Positions 1 to 5,173 of a DNA stretch of 8,232 bases are shown here, in pieces. Source of the DNA: Acetobacterium sp. (GTDB taxonomy: Bacteria > Bacillota > Clostridia > Eubacteriales > Eubacteriaceae); contig JAKLQL010000116.1 of NCBI GenBank assembly GCA_022013395.1, forward strand, positions 1 to 8,232, read 5' to 3'. The notes below the pieces were generated by a model. That model did not search any database, was not told where the DNA came from, and saw only the letters and a program-made list of their open reading frames with translations. Each line of letters begins with the position of its first letter. Within the stretch, counting starts at the first letter, position 1. The position numbers were made by a program, and so were the translations under genes.

Positions 1-464
1 AACATCCAAATGATGGGATATGTAATCACTAAAGTCAGGCACTGAAAAATATTGAACTGAATCGAATATAAACTTTGAGCATAATCCCAATTTTTAAAAT
101 GAGCGATGTATTCGACTTCTAAGTACTTACATATATTCATGACAAAATCCGCATAGCTTTTAACCAGTAAAGCTATGAAAATTAGTTTTGACGGCGTTCC
201 GCGAATCATTGAAAGATAGACAACGATATACAAAAGCAGAAAAAAAATGCTGTAGTAAATGTGTAGACGTTCCCAATCCTGAAAAAATTGGATAATAAAT
301 ATAACCGAAACAACATTAAGGAAAACACACAAGGTGCCGGCAATAACAGCCGTCATTTTCGAGAATCGACGTTGATCCCACACCGGAATAAATGCCAGCA
401 TAAAATAAGGAACCGTTGAAAGAACGATTCCCCATATTATGCTTATGCTACTGCTCGTCATCAT
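1..464 (-). CDS. Sensor histidine kinase of GHKL/AgrC type, N-terminal membrane part (partial)
   Basis: An open frame of about 154 codons runs from ATG at 464-462 to the left window edge without a stop. The protein begins MMTSSSISIIWGIVLSTVPY and is very hydrophobic: apparent membrane segments at about residues 8-26, 38-60, 68-88, 92-108 and 138-154, separated by short charged loops such as WDQRRFSK. No catalytic HisKA or HATPase region is reached, so the kinase identity rests on architecture and context. The start overlaps the last 17 bases of the LytTR regulator gene in another frame, a translationally coupled arrangement typical of AgrC/VirS-type kinase-regulator pairs. A GAGGAG Shine-Dalgarno precedes two tandem ATGs; the second (461-459) has the better spacing, so either may be used. 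It probably senses an extracellular signal, perhaps a peptide, and phosphorylates the neighbouring regulator. Another polytopic membrane protein cannot be excluded. Confidence 0.72.
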   Translation of the reverse strand, partial: MMTSSSISIIWGIVLSTVPYFMLAFIPVWDQRRFSKMTAVIAGTLCVFLNVVSVIFIIQFFQDWERLHIYYSIFFLLLYIVVYLSMIRGTPSKLIFIALLVKSYADFVMNICKYLEVEYIAHFKNWDYAQSLYSIQFNIFQCLTLVITYPIIWM

Positions 465-1182
465 TTTCTCCTCTTACCTGCATGAAAATATAATTCAGAT
501 ACTCTTGACGAATTGCTGCATTTCCACTTTTTCGAATACTCACCGCATCACCGTTTTTCATAATGAAATCATCTGTTGAATAATCGATCACATAATTCAT
601 ATTGATAATACTACAACGATGACAGCGAAGAAAAGGACTTCCGTCCAATTGCTGTTCCAACTGTGATAATGATAAATAAGTCTTAAAATTCTCGGAAACA
701 GTATGTACAATTGAGATCTTATCAAATACTTCAATATAGATAATGTCTTTTAGTCGGATGTTGTTTTCCAATTTTCCATTCGGCAATGAAATATGTTTCA
801 TATCATTTGCAATTATTTTTTCACATCGATTTAGCGCTTCAAAAATCTGCTCTTTTATAACAGGCTTTATCAAATAGTGCTGCGCTTTTAACTCAAATCC
901 TTCAACCGCATGATTTCTGCTTGAAGTGATAAACACAATTGCGCATTCTGCCCCGATACTTCGAAGTCTTCTTGCTATTTCGATCCCATTGGTCTCTTCT
1001 AAATAGATATCCAGAAATACGATATTGAACTTTTCAACTTCATAATGTTCCCAAAAATCCTCTTCGAGATCAAAAAAAGAGATGCTAAAATCACAACAAT
1101 TAACTTCTGCATATTTTTTTATAAAGGAGTCAATTTTCTTTTGTTGCACTTTATCATCTTCGCAAACTGCAATATAAATCAT
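448..1182 (-). CDS. LytTR-family two-component response regulator
   Basis: This 244-residue protein has the usual length of AgrA/LytR/VirR-type regulators. The receiver domain (about 1-120) shows the acidic pocket E8-D9-D10, the phospho-acceptor D58 in the motif FLDIYLEETNG, T86 of FITSS, and K106 in YLIKP. The LytTR DNA-binding domain (about 130-236) carries the recognisable FLRCHRCSIINMNYV segment (184-198), which matches the family pattern F-R-HRS-x-I-N. A GGAGG Shine-Dalgarno sits five bases upstream of the ATG. The family binds pairs of short direct repeats about two helical turns apart and activates weak promoters; such a repeat lies at 1275-1303 between this gene and the divergent lipoprotein. 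The overlapping downstream gene looks like its membrane kinase. The cytoplasmic regulator role is secure, but the signal and regulon are unknown. Confidence 0.95.
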   Translation of the reverse strand: MIYIAVCEDDKVQQKKIDSFIKKYAEVNCCDFSISFFDLEEDFWEHYEVEKFNIVFLDIYLEETNGIEIARRLRSIGAECAIVFITSSRNHAVEGFELKAQHYLIKPVIKEQIFEALNRCEKIIANDMKHISLPNGKLENNIRLKDIIYIEVFDKISIVHTVSENFKTYLSLSQLEQQLDGSPFLRCHRCSIINMNYVIDYSTDDFIMKNGDAVSIRKSGNAAIRQEYLNYIFMQVRGENDDEQ

Positions 1183-1226
1183 GATGTCCTCCGACTGTTG
1201 ATTGATTGACCGTTTATCCTTGTTTT

Positions 1227-1255
1227 ATTTTATCATATCGACTCAATTTTTACAA
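1227..1255 (-). promoter_or_regulatory. Candidate sigma-A promoter for the LytTR regulator/kinase pair
   Basis: Reading the minus strand there is TTGTAA (1255-1250), a 17-base spacer, then TAAAAT (1232-1227). This puts the transcription start near 1220 and leaves a leader of about 38 bases before the ATG at 1182. The match is moderate; it is the best candidate I see in the gap. Confidence 0.45.
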
Positions 1256-1274
1256 TTTATCAACTGCTGAATCT

Positions 1275-1303
1275 TTTCGTGAAAAGCCATTTTATCTCGT
1301 GAA
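1275..1303. promoter_or_regulatory. Candidate LytTR operator: 9-bp direct repeat, 20-bp period
   Basis: TTTCGTGAA (1275-1283) and TCTCGTGAA (1295-1303) match at 8 of 9 positions, with starts 20 bp apart, so both copies face nearly the same side of the helix. LytTR regulators such as AgrA bind 9-bp direct repeats separated by about 12 bp, and here the gap is 11 bp. The pair lies between a LytTR gene and a lipoprotein gene. Its centre (1289) is roughly 67-69 bp upstream of the predicted start of each divergent promoter. Binding by the adjacent regulator is inference. Confidence 0.45.
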
Positions 1304-1343
1304 TTTTAATTGTTTTCTACTCAAATCATTGATATCATCACAG

Positions 1344-1351
1344 TATATAAA
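1344..1351 (+). promoter_or_regulatory. Candidate -10 element of the lipoprotein gene (weak -35)
   Basis: TATATAAA lies 21 bases before the ATG at 1372. No good -35 hexamer is found at 16-18 bp: TTGATA at 1329-1334 is much too close. A good -10 with a poor -35 is what an activator-dependent promoter would look like, consistent with the upstream direct repeat. A GAGG ribosome site (1361-1364) follows. Confidence 0.35.
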
Positions 1352-1371
1352 TCTAAAAATGAGGTAGAAAA

Positions 1372-1809
1372 ATGAAAAAAATCAAAATTATTAGTTTACT
1401 TATGGTTTTTGCTTTGTCTGTATTTGCTTTTGCAGGCTGCAGCGGTTCGGGCTCATCGTCGTCGGGCTCATCGTCATCGTCATCGTCATCTTCATCTTCT
1501 GATTCAGCACAGACTTACACTCAAGACTTTACCTTAATCAATCAAACCGGTATCGATATCTATGAGCTTTACATTTCTCCAAATGGAGACAATAATTGGG
1601 GAACCAGTCTACTGGCATCCGGTACAACGATCCCAAATGGACAATCGGTCCCGATCGTATTTAACACCGATGTCCAGGATCAATATTGGGATTTAAAAGT
1701 TGCCGACTCCGCCGGTGGAAGTGTCGAATGGACCAAAATCGATCTTTTCACCGTTTCAGAAATTACTTTAACAATCGAAAATGGGACCCCTACTGCAACA
1801 TTCAAGTAA
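1372..1809 (+). CDS. Small surface lipoprotein with serine-rich linker and WDLKV-type domain
   Basis: This 145-residue protein starts with a lysine-rich signal peptide (MKKIKI followed by a hydrophobic run to about residue 20). A lipobox F-A-G-C puts the lipidated cysteine at residue 23. Residues 24-43 are an almost pure Ser/Gly linker, with 11 consecutive serines at 33-43. The remaining part (about 47-145) looks like one beta-rich domain: it opens with FTLINQTGIDIYELYISP and contains NNWGTSLL, WDLKV and FDL-like (IDLF) segments. I recall similar small domains in many exported bacterial proteins of unknown function, but no precise family name can be assigned. Lipid anchoring outside the membrane with a flexible spacer suggests a surface-exposed or wall-spanning domain. 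The ATG is preceded by GAGG seven bases away. It diverges from the LytTR regulator gene and may be its target. The function is unknown. Confidence 0.9.
   Translation: MKKIKIISLLMVFALSVFAFAGCSGSGSSSSGSSSSSSSSSSSDSAQTYTQDFTLINQTGIDIYELYISPNGDNNWGTSLLASGTTIPNGQSVPIVFNTDVQDQYWDLKVADSAGGSVEWTKIDLFTVSEITLTIENGTPTATFK
1446..1500 (+). repeat. In-frame serine-codon microsatellite in the lipoprotein gene
   Basis: The linker region is built of TCA/TCG/TCT codons arranged as a near-perfect TCATCG hexanucleotide array (about 1468-1490), drifting to TCATCT. A 13-bp direct repeat, CGGGCTCATCGTC, is present at 1448-1460 and 1463-1475. All units are multiples of three, so slippage would change linker length without breaking the frame. 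Confidence 0.8.
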
Positions 1810-1827
1810 AAAAATAAAACCAAAATT

Positions 1828-1863
1828 AAAAACCGCTGTGAATTTACATTCGCAGCGGTTTTT
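1828..1863. terminator. Bidirectional intrinsic terminator
   Basis: The arms AAAAACCGCTGTGAAT (1828-1843) and ATTCGCAGCGGTTTTT (1848-1863) pair over 16 positions with a single T-G wobble and a TTAC loop. The stem ends in a T run on the plus strand and in an A tract that reads as a T run on the minus strand. It lies between the convergent lipoprotein and UroD-family genes, so it can end both transcripts. Confidence 0.9.
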
Positions 1864-1911
1864 GATTTCTCTCGTTTTTAAATAATCTGATTTATTATTA
1901 GTTTTTAGAAA

Positions 1912-2889
1912 TTAGAACATCAACTCGCTCATCTTATCAATGGCTTCGTCGTTTGATTCATAAACTCCTGGGAAACAGCCAAAGTTCAAGCCATGGCTTG
2001 CCCCTGGAATAAAGTATAGTTTTCCACAGCGTTCACAGGCTTCTTTCGTTTTTTCAAAAACAATTTCTGGAGTCCAGCCTGGGAAGTCAATCACACCACT
2101 GTCGATATCGCCCATAAAGGAAATTTGTCCGCCATATTTTTTGATCAGCTCTGGCACGTTGTTGGTTGTCATAACTCCCTGCCAGATATCGATGCCCATT
2201 TCAATCATAGCGGGAACCAAGTTGGCAGCATAGGAATCACTATGGTGAACAATCAATTCTACGCCATTATCTTTGTAAAATCCGTAGATTTTTTTATAAG
2301 CAGGGACAAAGAATTCTTCAAACATTTCTGGTGAAACAAAGGAAGAACGCTGACTGCCCCAATCATCATGATGGAAAATACAATCCGGATGAAGACGGCT
2401 GATCATTTCTTTGGCATAAGCCAGTTCATACTCAACCAGATAATCAATCAGATCATGCATGTCTTCCGGTTCTTCATACAGTGCCATTAGGGCATCTTCC
2501 ATACTCATAAGATGATGGGTCATTTCAAAAATCCCCGGTGCTACAAAAGCAGTGGCGAATTCTTCATTGCGATCAATGGCATTTGCATGAGCAACAGCTG
2601 CCGCCCAAGCTTCATCTGAGGTTTCTACAGCTGGAGCTTTTACCTGATTTCGCCAATCGGTAATATCTTTTAATACCTTATGGGCATCATCATGTATTGG
2701 AAAACCGCCTAATTGACCTTCTGGCCAGGTGAATGTAATCCCCCATCCGTTCTTAATTGTCTGGCCCGGTCCACACATGGCTCCAATTGGCGCTTCCATA
2801 ATGATATTCATAAACTCATATTGTTTTACAAACCGATCCGGATTTCCACCTCTGATTGTTTCCAACACATTCTGTCTTTTTGTTAACAC
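1912..2889 (-). CDS. UroD-superfamily protein, probable corrinoid-linked methyltransferase
   Basis: This 325-residue protein starts at a GTG (2889-2887), chosen because AAGGAGG lies seven bases upstream. The N-terminal MLTKRQNVLETIRGGNPDRF is the typical opening of the uroporphyrinogen decarboxylase/MtaA/CmuA superfamily. Further marks are HHDDWGSQ (173-180), SPEMFEEFFVPAYKKI (186-201), VHHSDSYAANLVP (214-226) and GASHG...CFPGVYE near the C-terminus. In MtaA/CmuA methyltransferases the HSCG-like segment supplies zinc ligands; here it reads H216-S-D-S, so that cysteine is absent, while C305 remains. Acetogens carry many such paralogs, and several act as methyltransferases passing methyl groups from methoxylated or methylated substrates to a corrinoid protein. 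True haem-pathway UroD is unlikely, since no haem genes are nearby and the sequence style differs. No corrinoid protein gene is in the window. The substrate cannot be told. It is transcribed alone from a strong promoter with a long leader. Confidence 0.85.
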   Translation of the reverse strand: MLTKRQNVLETIRGGNPDRFVKQYEFMNIIMEAPIGAMCGPGQTIKNGWGITFTWPEGQLGGFPIHDDAHKVLKDITDWRNQVKAPAVETSDEAWAAAVAHANAIDRNEEFATAFVAPGIFEMTHHLMSMEDALMALYEEPEDMHDLIDYLVEYELAYAKEMISRLHPDCIFHHDDWGSQRSSFVSPEMFEEFFVPAYKKIYGFYKDNGVELIVHHSDSYAANLVPAMIEMGIDIWQGVMTTNNVPELIKKYGGQISFMGDIDSGVIDFPGWTPEIVFEKTKEACERCGKLYFIPGASHGLNFGCFPGVYESNDEAIDKMSELMF

Positions 2890-2937
2890 GGTAATACCTC
2901 CTTGTTGTTATATTTAGGTAATTTCGAAAGTGCTATG

Positions 2938-2975
2938 AGCTTTTTTATTAAGACGAGCACAGCTTTTTTATAAGA
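2938..2975. repeat. Direct repeat in the leader of the UroD-family gene
   Basis: AGCTTTTTTATTAAGA (2938-2953) and AGCTTTTTTATAAGA (2961-2975) differ only by one extra T, and their starts are 23 bp apart. A short inverted pair, GTGCT (2930-2934) and AGCAC (2956-2960), interleaves with them. The repeat lies in the predicted untranslated leader. Its role is unknown. Confidence 0.6.
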
Positions 2976-3051
2976 TGTTAGCGATTACAAATCTACCATC
3001 CAAACTGGTCGCCCTTAATCGATAAGCCCCTGCTTTTTCTATCTTTGACAT
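2968..3051 (-). CDS. Possible leaderless small ORF (27 aa) in the UroD-family leader
   Basis: An ATG at 3051-3049 falls about seven bases after the predicted -10, so it could lie at the very 5' end of the transcript. The frame stays open for 27 codons, starting MSKIEKAGAY and ending FVIANIL, and stops at 2968. There is no Shine-Dalgarno, so translation would have to be leaderless. It could be a leader peptide, a gene remnant or chance. It is listed because of its exact placement, not because any family is recognised. Confidence 0.2.
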   Translation of the reverse strand: MSKIEKAGAYRLRATSLDGRFVIANIL

Positions 3052-3086
3052 AGACAAATTTTAAATCAATTTAATGTTTATGTCAA
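3045..3086. promoter_or_regulatory. Inverted repeat bracketing the UroD-family promoter (operator candidate)
   Basis: TTGACATAGACA (3045-3056) and TGTTTATGTCAA (3075-3086) are reverse complements at 11 of 12 positions, with arm centres 30 bp apart, about three helical turns. One arm contains the -35 hexamer and the other covers the predicted transcription start. A dimer on each arm, or a bridging tetramer, would block polymerase. Confidence 0.5.
3058..3086 (-). promoter_or_regulatory. Strong sigma-A promoter of the UroD-family gene
   Basis: On the minus strand a perfect TTGACA (3086-3081) is followed by exactly 17 bases and TAAAAT (3063-3058). The predicted start is near 3051, leaving a leader of about 160 bases before the GTG at 2889. 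I recognise no known riboswitch class in that leader. The promoter is embedded in an inverted repeat (3045-3086). Confidence 0.75.
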
Positions 3087-3199
3087 CCATTATTTATAAA
3101 ATAATGTGTTTTTACTAATTATAAAAATAAAGTCTTTTATCTAACAAACTGATTCTCACCAAATTGACCTTCAACACCTATTTCTGTCATACATAAATA

Positions 3200-3249
3200 G
3201 CCGCCCCTTCTCAACACAGATTGAAAAATCCATTATGAAAAGGGGCGGC
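3200..3249 (-). terminator. GC-rich hairpin downstream of the DUF2284 gene, possible terminator
   Basis: GCCGCCCCTT (3200-3209) pairs perfectly with AAGGGGCGGC (3240-3249) around a loop of about 30 bases. It follows the DUF2284 stop by about 50 bases on the minus strand. The sequence after the stem on that strand (TATTTATG) is only a poor U tract, so it may act as a weak terminator or a transcript-end stabiliser. A competing partner for one arm exists at 3285-3290. The gap 2890-3297 otherwise holds only the promoter, inverted repeat and leader of the UroD-family gene. Confidence 0.45.
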
Positions 3250-3297
3250 CACTGCAGTTTAGCTGATCTTTACGGGTAACTGTCGCCGCCAGCCTAT

Positions 3298-3837
3298 TTA
3301 ATTAAATAAAACACAGCCAACATAGGTAAGGGTATTGGGTCCATAATAATAATCAATATCATTCACTTTACACAGGTCGCTGACCAGAATCCCAAATGCT
3401 TCCATTGATGAAAATGCCTTATCTGGAAATCGACATGGTTCATCCGGATAACTACATTTTTTACATAGGGAACAACACCCATCCCCCAATGGCAGCATAT
3501 CGACTTCTTTCTCAGCTAATGCATTGACCAACCGATCGAAGCTGGCATTATGTTTTTTCTTGGTTTCTTCCATGCCTTCAAAATCAAAACTATCTTCCAA
3601 TTCGCCAGTAGTTTGTAGAATTACACCGTATTTATAGTTTTTTACCTTCGCCCCACATTCGTCCAATGTTCCACATCCCGGAGGGCATGCCCAATTCGTA
3701 TCATAAATTTGACACTTGTTATCGGCACACATTTTTCTAACTTCCGGGTTTAATTCAATGGAAGATACATCGAGTTTCGCCGCTCTTGTAAATCCACTTC
3801 CATTTGCCAAATCCAAAACTTCTGTTATTTCGATCAT
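3298..3837 (-). CDS. DUF2284 cysteine-rich putative metal-binding protein
   Basis: This 179-residue protein matches the DUF2284 'predicted metal-binding protein' family as I know it. It has 12 cysteines. The N-terminal group is C37, C42, C51-PPG-C55 and C61, in a segment containing NWACPPGCG. A ferredoxin-like cluster is C121, C122, C125, C128 and C135 (DGCCSLCKKCSYPDEPC). C156 and C175 complete the set. The spacing suggests one or more iron-sulfur or other metal centres. The protein has no signal peptide or membrane segment, so it is probably cytosolic. The ATG has GGAG about nine bases upstream. The biochemical role of the family is not established to my knowledge; members are common in anaerobes, and a redox or metal-delivery job is inference. 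It is followed by GC-rich hairpins and then the UroD-family gene on the same strand, but that gene has its own promoter. Confidence 0.85.
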   Translation of the reverse strand: MIEITEVLDLANGSGFTRAAKLDVSSIELNPEVRKMCADNKCQIYDTNWACPPGCGTLDECGAKVKNYKYGVILQTTGELEDSFDFEGMEETKKKHNASFDRLVNALAEKEVDMLPLGDGCCSLCKKCSYPDEPCRFPDKAFSSMEAFGILVSDLCKVNDIDYYYGPNTLTYVGCVLFN

Positions 3838-3858
3838 TGTTACTTTCTCCGCCTAACC

Positions 3859-3884
3859 GTGGGAAATGATTTTTTAGTTCCCAC
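3859..3884. promoter_or_regulatory. Perfect inverted repeat in the DUF2284 leader
   Basis: GTGGGAA (3859-3865) and TTCCCAC (3878-3884) form a perfect 7-bp inverted repeat with a 12-base A/T-rich loop. It lies between the candidate -10 and the ribosome site of the DUF2284 gene, so it could be an operator just downstream of the start or an RNA hairpin near the ribosome site. Confidence 0.45.
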
Positions 3885-3897
3885 TAAATTGTAAACC

Positions 3898-3906
3898 ATT
3901 TTAGCA
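3898..3906 (-). promoter_or_regulatory. Candidate extended -10 promoter of the DUF2284 gene
   Basis: The minus strand reads TGC directly followed by TAAAAT (3903-3898), an extended -10 element. No clear -35 is present. The predicted start is near 3891, giving a leader of about 54 bases. A second possible -10, TATAAT, lies further upstream at about 3926-3931, also with a poor -35. Confidence 0.35.
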
Positions 3907-4028
3907 CAATTTTTCAGAAAATACATTATATTTTTAAAATGCCTTTAAATCGATCTTGTACAAACAAATTTGTGTGCTTCCGTTCATCGTTTATTAGTCA
4001 CGGACTTCTTACTATAATTTAGACATGG

Positions 4029-4946
4029 TTAAAGCAACAGATAACTGATAATCGGGATCGTTAATACCGAAGCCAGAGTCGTAATAAAAACACCTTTAGT
4101 GGCAAGTGAAACATTATTTTCATATCGATTTGCGAACAATACCGAGGAGGTCCCCACCGGCATCGCAATAATGACAATTACAATTCCCAGCAGATATGGG
4201 TTTGTGATGATATTTTTTAAAATCTCCCATGCAAATAAGGGCAGCAGAATCTGCTTAATAATAACATAAGGATATAGTCTGATCTCAGTAAAGACACTCT
4301 TGATTGGAATGTTGGATAAAGCAATACCAATAACAATCATGGCCAGGGTGGTGGTGGTACTACCAACAGTTTTTAAGGTTGCATTCAGAATTTCTGGCAG
4401 TCGAAGGTTGGCAACAAACATTATCACAGCAACAATCGAAGCAATCATTCCCGGAGATAGGAACTTCTTTAGGCTCAGAGCTTTTTTTCCTTCGCTTGAC
4501 ATCAACATAATCCCAAGGGTAAAGTTACTTATATTGAAAATAAGATTAAAAATGGTGGCATAAAAAATAGCACCTTCTCCAAAGATCGATGCAATCACCG
4601 GAAAACCCATAAATCCGACATTGGACCAGATGGTCATATACATGTATAAATTGCGCTCTTCTTTTTTTACCAGCAGTATTCTCGTAATACCATAGGCCAC
4701 AATGGGCATGACTACATAAAAAAGAATGGCAATGACAAACATTAGTAGTACATCATTTTTATTTGTATCGTCTGGCATCGTTGCCACTGAAGCAATCATC
4801 ATACAGGGAAGGGTAATGCTTAAAATAAAATTCGAGAGTTGTGTTCCAAACTTGGGGCTGACAATCTTTCCTTTTGCTGAAATATATCCTAATGTCAGAA
4901 TCAGAAATAACTCCAACATCTGACTAATCACTATTATAATGTCCAC
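4029..4946 (-). CDS. AEC-family permease (auxin efflux carrier superfamily)
   Basis: The start is set at GTG (4946-4944) because AAGGAG lies seven bases upstream; a frame-matching ATG at 4979 would place that ribosome site inside the gene. The product is 305 residues, normal for bacterial AEC carriers, and opens MDIIIVISQMLELFLILTLG as these proteins usually do. About ten membrane segments are visible in two five-helix halves (roughly 5-23, 36-55, 67-90, 103-121, 127-148, then 164-182, 198-213, 225-244, 252-268, 284-304). Family-like marks are SNVGFMGFPV (108-117), LAMIVIGIAL (201-210) and MPVGTSSVLFANRY (262-275). AEC members move small carboxylates such as malate or malonate, or other small organic anions, across the membrane. 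The substrate here is unknown. Neighbouring genes give no clear hint, and no convincing promoter was found in the upstream gap. Confidence 0.9.
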   Translation of the reverse strand: MDIIIVISQMLELFLILTLGYISAKGKIVSPKFGTQLSNFILSITLPCMMIASVATMPDDTNKNDVLLMFVIAILFYVVMPIVAYGITRILLVKKEERNLYMYMTIWSNVGFMGFPVIASIFGEGAIFYATIFNLIFNISNFTLGIMLMSSEGKKALSLKKFLSPGMIASIVAVIMFVANLRLPEILNATLKTVGSTTTTLAMIVIGIALSNIPIKSVFTEIRLYPYVIIKQILLPLFAWEILKNIITNPYLLGIVIVIIAMPVGTSSVLFANRYENNVSLATKGVFITTLASVLTIPIISYLLL

Positions 4947-5057
4947 GGGCTTTCTCCTTAAATAAGAATAGCCTAACATAAGATCTGCTTAAATTCAACC
5001 CTAGGCTGTCACTCAATCGTATTCAAAATAACTTCTGTTGTTTTATCAAATTTTTTT

Positions 5058-5077
5058 TAAATAATCGAAATTATTTA
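5058..5077. repeat. AT-rich palindrome overlapping the deacetylase -35 region
   Basis: TAAATAAT (5058-5065) and ATTATTTA (5070-5077) are perfect inverted arms around a CGAA spacer. The right arm overlaps the candidate -35 of the deacetylase promoter. It could be a repressor site, but in AT-rich intergenic DNA such palindromes also occur by chance. Confidence 0.35.
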
Positions 5078-5104
5078 CACATCTGGTTGATTTTCTGCTA
5101 CAAT
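5074..5104 (+). promoter_or_regulatory. Candidate promoter of the polysaccharide deacetylase
   Basis: TTTACA (5074-5079) and TACAAT (5099-5104) are 19 bp apart, longer than ideal. The -10 is preceded by TGC (5096-5098), an extended -10 that can compensate. The predicted start is near 5111, about 60 bases before the chosen ATG. Confidence 0.5.
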
Positions 5105-5173
5105 AAAAATAATTAATCTTTGCAGCAGTTGTTGTCTGACAGCTTTGTGTGCGATAAAGAATCTGAGGTAAAA

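Noticed and set aside
1441..1500. CRISPR-like or tandem-repeat array
   Set aside because: The repetition is only serine codons in a lipoprotein linker, with no spacer structure.
2125..2334. Plus-strand open frames within the UroD-family gene (also 2729-2917)
   Set aside because: Both are antisense to conserved UroD-family coding sequence and lack ribosome sites.
2890..3051. SAM-I, THF or c-di-GMP riboswitch in the UroD-family leader
   Set aside because: I compared the leader with the conserved cores I remember (for example GGCCCGATGAA for SAM-I and the GCAAA...GACGCAAAG pattern for c-di-GMP) and none is present.
3240..3297. Cobalamin riboswitch suggested by GCCACTG near GC-rich stems
   Set aside because: The short match is on the plus strand, where no gene follows, and the B12-box and core elements of that riboswitch class are not visible on either strand.
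3956..3973. Adjacent palindromes TTGTACAA and ACAAATTTGT in the gap after the AEC gene
   Set aside because: They are short, AT-rich, and not placed near a convincing promoter, so chance is a sufficient explanation.
4947..4979. Upstream ATG extending the AEC permease by 11 residues
   Set aside because: The strong AAGGAG site would then lie inside the gene; with the GTG at 4946 it is correctly spaced and the protein starts as family members do.
5120..5173. TTG start extending the deacetylase by 18 residues
   Set aside because: There is no ribosome site before the TTG, and ATG 5174 has GAGG at good spacing followed directly by a basic N-terminus and membrane helix.
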